A DNA stretch of 64,000 nt. It comes from Arenibacter sp041392165 (GTDB lineage: Bacteria; Bacteroidota; Bacteroidia; Flavobacteriales; Flavobacteriaceae). Made by a program: the position numbers and the translations under genes. Below the pieces are notes generated by a model, which had not been told where the DNA came from, searched no databases, and saw only the letters and a list, made by a program, of their open reading frames with translations. The stretch lies in the NCBI GenBank assembly GCA_041392165.1, contig JAWKMN010000001.1, positions 124,001 to 188,000 of the forward strand. Direction: 5' to 3'. Of this stretch, positions 1-9,800 are shown in pieces; the first letter of the stretch is position 1, and the number at the start of each line of letters is the position of its first letter.

Positions 1-1464
1 CTTAATGTAATTATTCCAAAGGCCATTGCTGTCATAGAGAAAACTCAGATCGCCGGTAAGCAACAGTGTTGGCTTGGAATCATGGATAGAAGCCCCTATG
101 GCCGTGGAAGTACTTCCGTCTATACCACTGGTGCCCCTATTGCAGAAAACACGGATGGAGGGATCCAAATCGAATAATTGGGCATATCTCACCGTAGAAC
201 TGTTGGACAGTTGCAATTGATAATTACTTGGAATGTTCTCTTGGACCTTATGGAAGACCCACATGTCTGAAAATGGTATTTCCTGCAAGTATTTTTCCCT
301 TCTGGACCTGTAAAGTTTTTTTCTTTTTGTCCAAAACTCATGGTAATTGCCTTTCTGGACCATGGTGTTCGCCAAAAGGTTTTTAAAGAGTTCATTGGGA
401 CTCGTTTTAAAGTGTTTTGTTAAACAAAAAAAGGTGTTGTAGGCCTTTTTGACATCCACATGCCAATGCATTATGGGGGGGTATTCCCTTAAAAAAGCTT
501 TTATTTTTTTGGATACTATAAGTCCACCTATGGTCAGCACAATTTCAGGACGTAGCATCTTAAACAATTCATCCCTGTTGGCGGATTTCTCTATGGGGGC
601 TATGATACTATCTATACTAGGGAAAAAGTTGGGATGGAATACATTGGAGGTGCATTCGGTCATTACCAAAACCGTTGGGTCTTTGCTCAGTATTTCCAAA
701 TACTTTTTTTCCAGTGTATTAGGGGGATTTACTCCGACCAGCACCAATTTTCGGCAAGCTTTTTGCCAAATATGAACATAGTCCTGCCATTCTTTCGGAT
801 CCTTTTCCTCTTCCCTTTGGCCCTTCAAAGGTTTTATATTCGGTAAAACCGATGGCTCCCCTACCGTTTCGTACAAAGGTTCTTCGAACGGAATGTTTAT
901 GTGCACGGGAGTACTATCGGCAAAGGCCATATTTAACGCCTTGTTAAGCTCTTTGTCATTGTACTTTTGTACTAGGGATTGGGACTGGTCAATAGTATGG
1001 TTGCCTAATTGATCGGGCGCGTATTTCCGAACTTTATGGGTTGCATGGCCAACATCCTGTTTAAGGTTTGCGGAATAACCGATATGCCTCTCAAAAACAT
1101 TTTCCTGCCTTATGGTTTGTCCGTCCCCTATATCTACTTTATAGGATGGTCTATCTGCTGAGATGACAATAATGGGAATATCGCTATAGAAGGCTTCCGC
1201 AATGGCCGGGTAATAATTTAACAATGCGCTGCCCGAGGTACATAAAACTACTGTGGGCCGCCTTAATTGCTGTGCCATGCCCAGGGCAAAAAATGCCGCG
1301 CAGCGCTCGTCAACGATGCTATAACATTTAAAATAAGGGTCTTCCGAAAAACTTATGGTCAAGGGGGCATTTCTTGATCCCGGGGAAATAATTATATTTC
1401 TTATGTCCCTGGCCTTGCAATGTAGAACAAGGGACTGCGCGGTGGGAATATTGGAGTATTTCAT
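1..1464 (-). CDS. menD: MenD, SEPHCHC synthase (C-terminus beyond the window)
   Basis: This thiamine-diphosphate enzyme joins isochorismate and 2-oxoglutarate in menaquinone synthesis. The ATG lies at 1464-1462 and the frame stays open for 488 codons to the window edge. The usual length is about 550-580 residues, so roughly the last 70-90 are missing. Near the N-terminus (about residues 26-34) is the ISPGSRNAP segment typical of MenD. The last visible residues contain GDLSFLYDS (about 471-479), the GD(L)S stretch that holds ThDP/Mg in this family. It lies 57 bases downstream of menF on the same strand, so the two are probably cotranscribed. The identification rests on both motifs and on the neighbouring menF. 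Confidence 0.95.
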   Translation of the reverse strand, partial: MKYSNIPTAQSLVLHCKARDIRNIIISPGSRNAPLTISFSEDPYFKCYSIVDERCAAFFALGMAQQLRRPTVVLCTSGSALLNYYPAIAEAFYSDIPIIVISADRPSYKVDIGDGQTIRQENVFERHIGYSANLKQDVGHATHKVRKYAPDQLGNHTIDQSQSLVQKYNDKELNKALNMAFADSTPVHINIPFEEPLYETVGEPSVLPNIKPLKGQREEEKDPKEWQDYVHIWQKACRKLVLVGVNPPNTLEKKYLEILSKDPTVLVMTECTSNVFHPNFFPSIDSIIAPIEKSANRDELFKMLRPEIVLTIGGLIVSKKIKAFLREYPPIMHWHVDVKKAYNTFFCLTKHFKTSPNELFKNLLANTMVQKGNYHEFWTKRKKLYRSRREKYLQEIPFSDMWVFHKVQENIPSNYQLQLSNSSTVRYAQLFDLDPSIRVFCNRGTSGIDGSTSTAIGASIHDSKPTLLLTGDLSFLYDSNGLWNNYIK

Positions 1465-1521
1465 TTATTGCAAAGTTACAGCTAAGGAATTTTTTAAACC
1501 AATTAGATGTTGTTTTTTGGT

Positions 1522-2631
1522 TTACTTTAGAATAATATTTAACATAGTACTACTTTTATCCAGGGTTTCCTGCCATTCCTTTTCGGGAACGGACCTGCTG
1601 GTTACGCCCCCACCAACATACACTTTCACCGTATTTTCCAATAGCTGCATACATCTTAGGTTCACATATAACGAGGTCTTGTTTTTTATGGTCCTATAGG
1701 CCCGGTTTTCCTGGTTTTTTCTTGCGGACGGCCTCCTTATATCTTCCTTAAAATTCAATTCCCCTAAGAATCCGGTATAAAATTGCCGTTCGTAGTCCTC
1801 ATTTTCCAGAATGAACTTTTTAGCGGTATTTTTGGGCAGCCCACATACGGCCGGTGTTGGGTGCAGGGCATCTATAATTTCTTTTAGGCCGGTATTGTCC
1901 ATATTCCCCGTAACGGATGTCTTTATATGCCATAGATCTCCCGCCCTTAAGGACGTGGCCTCGGACGCCTTTACGGAAGACACCTTGTTTTTTAGTGAGC
2001 TAAGGATAAATTGGGTTACCATGGCCTGCTCTTCCAGTTCTTTTTCTTTCCAAATGGGCGTTTCACCTGCTCTGTACAATTGGGTGCCTGCCAGGGACAT
2101 GGTCCTAAACTTATGAGTTTCGGTTTCTAAAAACATCTCAGGAGTGGCTCCCAGCCACATCCCGATGTTGGGATGGAACCAGATATAACAGAAAGCTTTA
2201 GGGTAGTGTATCAGTAGGTCTTTGAACATTTCAAAAGGTGTCTTGGAGATCGCTACTTCTATACTTCTGGAAAGAACTACCTTTTTTAATGCTCCCGAAT
2301 CTATGGTGTTGATTGCCCGCTGGATCAACTGTAGAAAAAAACTTTTATCCGGTTCCTGGTTCAAGGAAGGGAGATGTGGATTTCCAATGGATTCGGCTTC
2401 CCATGTTGCGGATTCGGCAATGGCCCTGTCCTTTTTGATCAACACCGCAGTTGCTTCCCTATCAAAGGGGGCAAAAACAAAGCCGCTCTCGGTATAGTCC
2501 GTTATCTTATGTAATTCCCGGTCATTTTGAAAAATTGCCTTTACTTCAACCTCCTCGGGTTTCCTGTAGGCTACAAAAGGCAGATCTTTATGAAACTGTA
2601 CTTTAATCTGATCCAAAAAATATTGGGACAT
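1522..2631 (-). CDS. menF: Isochorismate synthase MenF
   Basis: A chorismate-binding enzyme of 369 residues, a normal length for a stand-alone isochorismate synthase. It converts chorismate to isochorismate, the first committed step to menaquinone. The C-terminal half carries the family signatures: KVVLSRSIEV, WLGATPE, SLAGTQ, HPTPAVCGLP and the final GGGVTSRSVPEKEW stretch with the Glu that helps bind Mg. The upstream thioesterase ends one base before its ATG, and menD follows 57 bases downstream. This gene order separates it from the related salicylate/anthranilate enzymes. The paralogous family member in this window (PabB at 53574-54872) has the diagnostic PIKGT lysine motif instead. Confidence 0.94.
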   Translation of the reverse strand: MSQYFLDQIKVQFHKDLPFVAYRKPEEVEVKAIFQNDRELHKITDYTESGFVFAPFDREATAVLIKKDRAIAESATWEAESIGNPHLPSLNQEPDKSFFLQLIQRAINTIDSGALKKVVLSRSIEVAISKTPFEMFKDLLIHYPKAFCYIWFHPNIGMWLGATPEMFLETETHKFRTMSLAGTQLYRAGETPIWKEKELEEQAMVTQFILSSLKNKVSSVKASEATSLRAGDLWHIKTSVTGNMDNTGLKEIIDALHPTPAVCGLPKNTAKKFILENEDYERQFYTGFLGELNFKEDIRRPSARKNQENRAYRTIKNKTSLYVNLRCMQLLENTVKVYVGGGVTSRSVPEKEWQETLDKSSTMLNIILK

Positions 2632-2632
2632 A

Positions 2633-3055
2633 CTATTTTTTTAATAAGGCAATGGTGGTAAGTTTACAAATTGAAATGAGGTTTCCGTCCTTATCCGTTA
2701 CTTTTATATCCCAGATTTGTGTTGTACGGCCTTTATGCAACACCTCTGCCCTAGCGTAAACATCCCCCTCCCTGATACTCTTTACGTGATTGGCCGAAAT
2801 TTCCAATCCACGAACAAAAAATTCCTTGGTGTCCAAAAAAATGTGGGAAGCCATACTTCCTACACTTTCGGCCAATGCCACCGTGGCCCCTCCGTGCAGC
2901 ACTCCATCTGGCTGGTGTACCTGTGGGGAAACTGGCATTTTGGCCAACAAATAATTCTCTCCCACATCAATATATTCTATCTTCAAGGTTTCCATTAAGG
3001 TAGCCTTGTTGGACTCATTACAAATTTTTAGAATTTTCTCTTTGTATTCGTTCAT
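2633..3055 (-). CDS. PaaI-type hotdog thioesterase, probable DHNA-CoA thioesterase
   Basis: A 140-residue single hotdog-fold acyl-CoA thioesterase. The 4HBT signature QPDGVLHGGATVALAES spans about residues 48-64, including the GVLHGG turn and the acidic residue used by this family. It is the first gene of a run into menF (one-base gap) and menD. That position suggests it hydrolyses 1,4-dihydroxy-2-naphthoyl-CoA, the MenI step. The family itself cannot be assigned a substrate from sequence alone, so the menaquinone role is inferred from context. A phenylacetate-type (PaaI) housekeeping role is the main alternative. Confidence 0.85.
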   Translation of the reverse strand: MNEYKEKILKICNESNKATLMETLKIEYIDVGENYLLAKMPVSPQVHQPDGVLHGGATVALAESVGSMASHIFLDTKEFFVRGLEISANHVKSIREGDVYARAEVLHKGRTTQIWDIKVTDKDGNLISICKLTTIALLKK

Positions 3056-3127
3056 GAATTATTTTTTTGTAAAATTAAGCATTAGAAATTCAACAATTAA
3101 ATTACTTTATACCTTATCCCAAAATTT

Positions 3128-3775
3128 ATGGAATCTGAGGAAAAACAAATTTTATATACCAGCTCCAACACTTATAGTACTTTGAATACGCTGAATGAAA
3201 GGACCAAGAATGTTTGGATAGTATTTCATGGTATTGGATTTTTGAGCAGGTATTTTATTAGGTATTTTGAGGAATTGCCCAAAAATGAAAATTATATTAT
3301 TGCTCCCCAGGCACCTTCAAAATATTACTTAAACAAGGACTTTAAGCATGTTGGGGCCAGTTGGCTTACCAAGGAAGGCACAGTTTTGGAAACGACCAAT
3401 GTTCTAAATTATTTGGACAACCTGCTGGCATCGGAAAAAATACCCGCCCATTGTCAGCTGATTGTATTGGGATTTTCCCAAGGGGTATCCATCGCAACCC
3501 GTTGGACGGCGAAGAGCAGAATAAACCTTGATCAGCTGATTCTATATGCGGGGGGTATTCCCGAGGAACTAACTTCAGGGGATTTTAAATTTTTACTTGC
3601 AAGAAATGCCAGGATAAAAATGGTATTGGGCAATAAGGATAAATTTATAACCGAGGCCCGTTTGGAAAAAGAAAAGAAAAAGCTGGATTCCCTGTTTAAC
3701 GGAAGTGCCCAATGGATTAAATTTGATGGCGGGCATGAAATAAAAAAGGATGTATTAATAAATCTATTGGAATGA
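3128..3775 (+). CDS. Alpha/beta hydrolase, phospholipase/carboxylesterase type
   Basis: A 215-residue cytosolic serine hydrolase of the Abhydrolase_2 kind. The nucleophile elbow is GFSQG with Ser117. Asp171 in GNKDKF and His203 in GGHE complete a plausible catalytic triad, and FHGIG near residue 33 supplies the oxyanion-hole region. It has no signal peptide. It is divergent from the thioesterase/men genes (72-base gap), and its TGA overlaps the ATG of the following acetyltransferase by four bases, so the two are translationally coupled. The substrate is unknown; small carboxyl esters are typical for the family. A MenH role is unlikely because MenH has a different motif set. Confidence 0.85.
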   Translation: MESEEKQILYTSSNTYSTLNTLNERTKNVWIVFHGIGFLSRYFIRYFEELPKNENYIIAPQAPSKYYLNKDFKHVGASWLTKEGTVLETTNVLNYLDNLLASEKIPAHCQLIVLGFSQGVSIATRWTAKSRINLDQLILYAGGIPEELTSGDFKFLLARNARIKMVLGNKDKFITEARLEKEKKKLDSLFNGSAQWIKFDGGHEIKKDVLINLLE

Positions 3776-4320
3776 AGAACTATACCCCAATTCTTGAAAA
3801 CGATTTTGTGACACTGGCGCCCTTGAACTTAAGCAACTACCATTTCTTGCTGCCCATTGCCAGTGAAGAAAAACTTGTACAATATTCCCCATCCGATATT
3901 GGAACCGCCCAAGCGCTCAAGAAGTATGTGGAAAAAGCGCTGGAGAAAGAAAATGAATTTTTGGGCATGCCCTTCATTATCTATGATAAAAAGAATAAAA
4001 AGTATGCGGGAAGTACCCAATTTATGAATATCGACCGTAAAAATAAGGTTCTTGAAATTGGTTCCACATGGATAGGTAGGGAATTTCAAGGTACCGGCCT
4101 GAACGGCCATGTAAAAAGGCTTATGCTCCAGTACATATTTAATGAAATGTTGTTCGAAAAAGTGGAATTCAGAATTGACGAACGTAATGTTCGTTCCCGT
4201 AAGGCCGTTGAAAAATTGGGAGCCAAACTGGAAGGCATATTGCGTAAAAACGTTTATCTGCTGGATGGGTATAAAAGAAATACCTGTTGTTATGGTATAT
4301 TAAAAGAAGAATGGTACTGA
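3772..4320 (+). CDS. GNAT N-acetyltransferase, RimJ/RimL type
   Basis: A 182-residue GNAT acetyltransferase. The acetyl-CoA site is the stretch around residues 103-113 (GREFQGTGLNG, a variant of the Q/RxxGxG/A motif A). It is followed by VEFRIDERNVRSRKAVEKLGAKLEG, broken here as VEFRIDERNVRSR and KAVEKLGAKLEG, which is the usual motif B of RimJ/RimL-like enzymes. The ATG overlaps the stop of the esterase upstream (ATGA). The substrate could be a protein N-terminus or a small molecule; sequence alone does not decide. Confidence 0.86.
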   Translation: MKNYTPILENDFVTLAPLNLSNYHFLLPIASEEKLVQYSPSDIGTAQALKKYVEKALEKENEFLGMPFIIYDKKNKKYAGSTQFMNIDRKNKVLEIGSTWIGREFQGTGLNGHVKRLMLQYIFNEMLFEKVEFRIDERNVRSRKAVEKLGAKLEGILRKNVYLLDGYKRNTCCYGILKEEWY

Positions 4321-4338
4321 TTTTTACGGGAGAAACCT

Positions 4339-5286
4339 TTAGGGTTTTACTTCCTTGACCGATGGTTTTTCATAATATTTAATTTTTCTGGTTTTATAGG
4401 TATTGTCCGGGGTAACGATCTGTTTTATCCAGTTGCCGGATTCATGGCTATCGTATTGGTATACAAATTCCTGGACGGTTGTGGACTTGCCTTTAACAGT
4501 TTTTAAGGAAGATAGCATTCCCATGTCGTTGTAGGAATAGTGGATACTTTCTAAGGGTACAAATGTTTTTTGGACATCGTTGTAAACAAATTTTTTTTCG
4601 GATATCAATTTATTATTGCTATCATAGGTTTGCTCCAACGCCTTTTGGGGCAGTCCCTCCAGAAATTCCTTGGTCAGAATTAATTTATGGACCAAATTGT
4701 CTTTCCCCTTTATTTTGGAGGTTCTTATGGATTTGTATACAATATCGTTCAAATAATACGTTTTGGTATGCTCGCCCTTGTATACTTCATATTTAAGTGC
4801 GGTTTCATCAATACCGCTGTCATTGGTGCGCTTTATGGTAGATAGCCTGCCGTCCTCTGCGTAGTTGTATTCATATTGGTCCAAAAACTCCTTATTGTAC
4901 GAGATTATTTTTTCGGTAATCTTTTTGCCATCCGTAGTATCCATTTCATAAAAATTGGCAATGGAGGTGTTTCTTACAAAAACACCGTCCCTGTAATTTT
5001 CCAGTCTTTTTTCCAATAAGACCGATCCATTCAATTTATAGGTGGTTATATCATAATCGGTATCGTTATAACGTGTAACGGCCTTTGTTAGAAGCCCTTC
5101 TTCATTAAAGGCATATTCTTCCTTGCCGTAATCGGTCGCTACCAAACAAGATTTTACCGGTCCGTTCAAATCAAAATCCTCCACTGAAAACACATTTATT
5201 TCCTGGCATAATAGCTCCGTAGGGAAGGCAATTCCAAGGGCAATGGAAATACGTATAAGAAAATGTACTGAGTAGTTTTTCATCAT
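4339..5286 (-). CDS. Secreted protein with YD-like repeats, function unknown
   Basis: A 315-residue protein with an N-terminal signal peptide (hydrophobic run about residues 8-25, ending near LLCQE). The mature part repeats short units of the form Y-x-Y/F-N/D-x2-G-x-L, for example EYAFNEEGLL, YNYAEDGRLS and YSYNDMGMLS, and ends with YQYDSHESGNWIKQ. This resembles YD/RHS-like beta-repeat proteins that are frequent and uncharacterised in Bacteroidota. It is far too short for an RHS toxin and has no core-cleavage motif. ATG codons occur at both residue 1 and residue 2. It converges on the GNAT gene and is a single-gene unit. I do not assign a function. Confidence 0.75.
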   Translation of the reverse strand: MMKNYSVHFLIRISIALGIAFPTELLCQEINVFSVEDFDLNGPVKSCLVATDYGKEEYAFNEEGLLTKAVTRYNDTDYDITTYKLNGSVLLEKRLENYRDGVFVRNTSIANFYEMDTTDGKKITEKIISYNKEFLDQYEYNYAEDGRLSTIKRTNDSGIDETALKYEVYKGEHTKTYYLNDIVYKSIRTSKIKGKDNLVHKLILTKEFLEGLPQKALEQTYDSNNKLISEKKFVYNDVQKTFVPLESIHYSYNDMGMLSSLKTVKGKSTTVQEFVYQYDSHESGNWIKQIVTPDNTYKTRKIKYYEKPSVKEVKP

Positions 5287-5565
5287 ATGCCAAAATTAGT
5301 CTTTAAAAGTCATAATAAAAACAAAATGGAAGATAACAAAAAACGTGGCATTGATATAGCGCTCTAGGCAATTTATACAGTTTGAAATTATTATTAATTT
5401 AACATGCTGTATATTTGTTTTGGATAAGATGCCAAACACTAACCCTGGGCATTAAAGTTGTCAATATCCCTATTATCTCAAACGAGGGCGGATATTTTGG
5501 GCTATTCCATTACTTTGGTATTGGTCAACTTTAATACATTATGGTTGTTAGTTTAAATTTCGACC
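5287..5565. other. Divergent intergenic region upstream of the LytTR gene
   Basis: The space separates the YD-repeat gene (minus) from the LytTR regulator (plus). Apart from one -7-like element described separately, I see no hairpin, repeat or small ORF that I can support. A long leader of roughly 140 bases would precede the regulator if that element is used. Confidence 0.4.
5410..5417 (+). promoter_or_regulatory. Candidate -7 element TATATTTG of the LytTR gene
   Basis: TATATTTG fits the Bacteroidota sigma-ABfrm -7 consensus TAnnTTTG. A TTTG at 5381-5384 could be the -33 element, but the spacing (25 bases) is longer than usual. The assignment is tentative. Confidence 0.3.
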
Positions 5566-6270
5566 ATGAAGAACATTAAATTAAAATGTATTTTAATAGA
5601 CGATTCGACTGTGCAACGCCGTGCAGTGGCCAAAATTATAAAGGAACATTCCAAGCTGGATCTTGTATGTGAATATGACAATGGCATAGATGCCAAAAAC
5701 GATCTGGGAAATAATCTTGTTGATTTAATTTTTCTGGACATTGAGATGCCTGGCTTTAACGGATTCGATTTTTTGGATGCTGTGGAGCGCAAGCCCCAGA
5801 TTATACTTGTTTCGGGTAGCCCCAATTATGCCATGAAAGCATTTGATTATGATGTAACCGATTATTTACAGAAGCCATTGGACAAAAGGAGATTTGCTTT
5901 GTCGATTAAAAAGGCCATCAATAAGTTTGAACTTCAAAATTCAGAAAAGGTAGATTTGGAATACATATATATTGATAAGAATCTTAGGAAAACCAAATTA
6001 TTTCTGAACGAGATTTTATGGGTGGAAGCTTATGGCGATTATGTGAAAGTGGTCTCTTATGAAAAAAAGACTTTAATCTTGTCTACAATGAAGGCATTTG
6101 CCAAACTATTGCCTAGGGATAAATTTCTTAGAATCCATAAATCCTATACCGTTAATCTGGAAAAAATTGAAAACTTTAACGGTTCTACGGTAGAAATAAA
6201 CCAACAGGTTATTCCTTTAAGTAGGCATAAAAAAGAGGCTTTGATCAAGGCTTTGGTGGTCATTGAATAA
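5566..6270 (+). CDS. LytTR-family response regulator (orphan)
   Basis: A 234-residue two-domain regulator. The receiver domain (about residues 5-120) has the acidic pair Asp12-Asp13, the phosphoacceptor Asp58 in LIFLDIEMPG, and the conserved Lys in LQKPLD. The C-terminal LytTR domain (about 135-230) has the typical WVEAYGDYVKV and FLRIHKSYTVNLEKI stretches and binds DNA through beta strands. No LytS-type histidine kinase is adjacent. A small secreted His-rich protein begins within 70 bases, followed by a metal-efflux pump, so regulation of that pump is a reasonable guess but is not shown by sequence. Confidence 0.93.
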   Translation: MKNIKLKCILIDDSTVQRRAVAKIIKEHSKLDLVCEYDNGIDAKNDLGNNLVDLIFLDIEMPGFNGFDFLDAVERKPQIILVSGSPNYAMKAFDYDVTDYLQKPLDKRRFALSIKKAINKFELQNSEKVDLEYIYIDKNLRKTKLFLNEILWVEAYGDYVKVVSYEKKTLILSTMKAFAKLLPRDKFLRIHKSYTVNLEKIENFNGSTVEINQQVIPLSRHKKEALIKALVVIE

Positions 6271-6335
6271 GGATGGGCAATAAGTTGGTCGACATCTTTT
6301 CTTTGAAAGACTTATTTTTATATCTTTATAGGCCA

Positions 6336-6734
6336 ATGAGCAAACTATTTTCCATAGCGCTATCAGTTTTATTGCTGTTCCAAAGCTTTAGTTTGGATAT
6401 GGTGGATATTGCCCAAATGGATGATTTTTTGACGCATGCCGAGTTCCACAAAGAAAAATACGGTGATAGCCTCTATGTGTTTATATCCAAACATTATGGG
6501 GAACTTAAAGCCCAACACGATTTGGAGCACAGGGAAGAACACAAGGATCACGAGGAATTGCCCTTTAATCATCAGACCTGTTCCCATTTTTCTACGGCCT
6601 TTGTACTGGGGGAAACAGATTTTATGGTTCCCAAAACACCTCAGGTGGCCGATAGTACTCCCAACTTTTTTTACCGGGAATCTTATTGCCAAATAGCAAA
6701 ATCAGATATTTTTCAACCTCCCAAGACTGTATAA
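6336..6734 (+). CDS. Small secreted His-rich protein upstream of the metal pump
   Basis: An ORF opens at 6273, two bases after the regulator's stop. The ATG at 6336 is preferred because it places a signal peptide (MSKLFSIALSVLLLFQSFS) at the very N-terminus, giving 132 residues. The mature part is rich in His, Glu and Asp, concentrated in HDLEHREEHKDHEELPFNH, followed by a TCSH. This composition and its place directly before an RND heavy-metal pump suggest a periplasmic metal-binding or metal-sensing role. I recognise no named domain. Similar short acidic/His-rich proteins precede CzcA/CusA genes in other flavobacteria, to my recollection; function is inferred. Confidence 0.72.
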   Translation: MSKLFSIALSVLLLFQSFSLDMVDIAQMDDFLTHAEFHKEKYGDSLYVFISKHYGELKAQHDLEHREEHKDHEELPFNHQTCSHFSTAFVLGETDFMVPKTPQVADSTPNFFYRESYCQIAKSDIFQPPKTV

Positions 6735-6805
6735 TTCATTACTGATTTAGATCATTATTTAACAGGCTGTTCTACAATGGCCTGCAATCTTTTTATCAAT
6801 GAATT

Positions 6806-9800
6806 ATGTTGTCCAGTATTATACATTTCAGTATAAAGAACAAACTAATTGTTTTTTTGCTCACATTATTTATTATAGGTTTTGGTCTGTATTCCTTAAC
6901 CCAGATACCTATTGGCGCCGTACCCGATGTTACAAATAATCAGGTACAGGTAATTACCACCTCACAGAATTTGTCCACTCAGGATATGGAGCAATTCATA
7001 ACCTACCCTGTGGAACTTGAAATGGCCAACCTTCCAGGGGTGGTTGAAATTCGTTCGGTGTCAAAGTTTGGACTTTCGGTGGTCACCATTGTCTTTGAGG
7101 ACAAGATGGGGACATTTTTGCCCCGACAGTTGATCTCCGAAAAATTAATTTCTGCTTCGGAAAAAATTCCCGAGGGTTTCGGAACCCCGCAAATGGGCCC
7201 GATTACGACCGGTCTTGGAGAAATTTATCAATATATTCTGGACACCAAACCAGGATACAAGGATAAGTATTCTACAATGGACCTTCGTACCATCCAGGAT
7301 TGGGTGGTAAAGCGTCAACTTTCCGGGATCCCTGGCGTAGTGGAGGTCAATACTTGGGGTGGATATTTAAAACAATATGAAGTCGCCATCAATACCCAAA
7401 AGCTGAACGCCATGAATATTACCACTGCCGATATATTCACGGCTTTGGAGAAAAATAATAGTATTTCCGGGGGTGGCTATATCGAAAAGGTAAATCAGGC
7501 CTACTTTATTAGGGGTGAAGGGCTTATTTCTTCGCTTGAGGATATTGGGAACATTGTGGTAAAAGCTACGAACAACCTACCAATTTATATTAAGGATGTA
7601 GCTAAGGTTGGTTTTGGTAGCGCCCCCCGATTTGGGGCCATTACGGGAAATGGCGAAGGGGAAAAGGTTCTGGGACAGGTAATGATGCTAAAGGATGCCA
7701 ATTCCAAAAAGGTGATTGAAGCAGTTCATGAACGCATAGACGCCATTTCCGAAAACTTGCCCGAAGGTGTTTTTATCAATGCCTTTTTGGAACGCAGCGA
7801 GCTAATTGGAAAAACAACTTTTACCGTTGCGGAAAACTTGATCCTGGGCTGTTTGATCGTTATTTTTGTGGTTGTCCTGCTGTTGGGAAATCTTCGTTCC
7901 GGATTGGTGGTAGCTTCGGTTATACCACTTTGTTTATTATTCGCACTTTCATTAATGCATATTTTTGGGGTAGATGCCAATCTTATGAGCCTAGGGGCCA
8001 TAGATTTCGGAATCATTATAGATGGTGCTGTTATTATTGTGGAGTTTATAGCCTTTCAAATAACCTCCAAAAAAAGCGAATTACAACTGTTGGGGACCAA
8101 GGATCGACAGTTGCTAAAAAATGAAATTACCATTAATGGTGCCTCCAAAATGATGAACTCGGCTATTTTTGGGCAGCTGATAATACTTATCGTATTTATT
8201 CCTATTCTGTCTCTAAGCGGTGTTGAGGGCAAAATGTTTAAACCCATGGCCCTTACCTTTAGTTTTGCTTTAATAGGTGCCATGATCCTATGTTTTACCT
8301 ATGTTCCCGTAGCCGCCTCCATATTTATAAAACCGTCTACTTCTTCTTCCAAAAATATGTCGGTACGCCTAATGGAGTTTTTAAATAGATCTTATGATCC
8401 CATTATTCGTTGGGCACTCAAAAAGAAAAAATTGGTGTTGACCATTTCCGTATTATTATTGGGCGGGTCCATATATCTTTTTACTACTATGGGCGGGGAG
8501 TTTGTACCTACCTTGGACGAAGGGGATTTTGTGATACAGCCCGTTTTAAAAACGGGGACATCTTTGAGCGAAACCGTTGAAATTACCACCAAGATAGAAC
8601 GTATTCTTTTGGATAATTTTCCAGAGGTAAAACAGGTGGTCACTAGAATTGGTGCTGCAGAAGTACCCACAGACCCCATGTCTATGGAGGAGAGTGATGT
8701 TATGATTATCCTGAAATCCAAAAAAGAATGGGTTTCTGCTGAAAGCAAGGATGAACTGGCCGATAAATTCAAAGAGGCTTTGGCAGTGATTCCGGGTATG
8801 GAGGTAGAATTTACCCAGCCGATTGAAATGCGCTTTAATGAGCTCATCACAGGGGTCCGTGCGGATATTGCTATTAAAGTTTTTGGCGAGGATTTGGAAA
8901 TCCTGAACAAAAAAGGCAATGAAATAAGAAGTCTTATTCAGAATGTGGAGGGTGCCGCAGACATTGCGGTAGAAAAAATTGCAGGCCTTCCGCAAATGAA
9001 CGTAAAGTTCGATAGGGCCAAAATTGCCAGGTACGGACTTAATATTGCCGATTTGAACAACCTTATTTCCATGGGGTTTTCCGGTACCAATTTGGGTAGT
9101 GTCTTTGAAGGGGAAAGGCGATTTGACCTGACCCTTAGGCTTGATCAAAATAGCAGACAGGACATTTCCAATTTAAAGAATTTGTATGTAGACACGCCTT
9201 TGGCAGGTAAAATCCCGCTGGGGGAGCTGGCCCAAATCTCCTATACCACCGGAGCGGCCAAAATATCACGCGATGATACAAAACGTAGGATCGTAGTAGG
9301 TATCAATGTGAGGAACAGGGACCTTCAATCTGTAGTGGATGACGTTAAAAAGCTGATAGAAACAAATGTAAAACTGCCCGTTGGTTATACAATTACTTAT
9401 GGAGGGCAGTTCGAAAATTTACAAAGTGCCAAAGACCGACTTAAAATTGCAGTGCCTGTAGCATTGGTCCTTATTCTGATATTGCTCTATTTCGCTTTTA
9501 AATCTATTAGGGAAGCATTAATTATCTACTCCGCCATTCCATTGGCTGCCGTTGGCGGAATACTTCTTTTGTTTGTCAGGGACATGCCATTCAGTATTTC
9601 TGCCGGTGTTGGTTTTATAGCCCTTTTCGGCATTGCTGTCCTAAATGGAATTGTACTCATAGAACATTTTAAGGAATTAAAACATGAAGGGATGGAAGAT
9701 TCGGACGAAATTATAATAAAGGGATCAAAGGACAGACTAAGGGCCGTTTTGCTAACCGCTGCCGCTGCCGCACTCGGCTTCCTACCCATGGCAATTTCCA

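Noticed and set aside
4339..5286. RHS/polymorphic toxin for the YD-repeat protein
   Set aside because: It is only 315 residues, lacks the RHS core protease motif and a toxin tip, and has no immunity gene beside it.
8546..9148. A 200-residue antisense frame inside czcA
   Set aside because: Shadow frame of the RND pump with no family signature.
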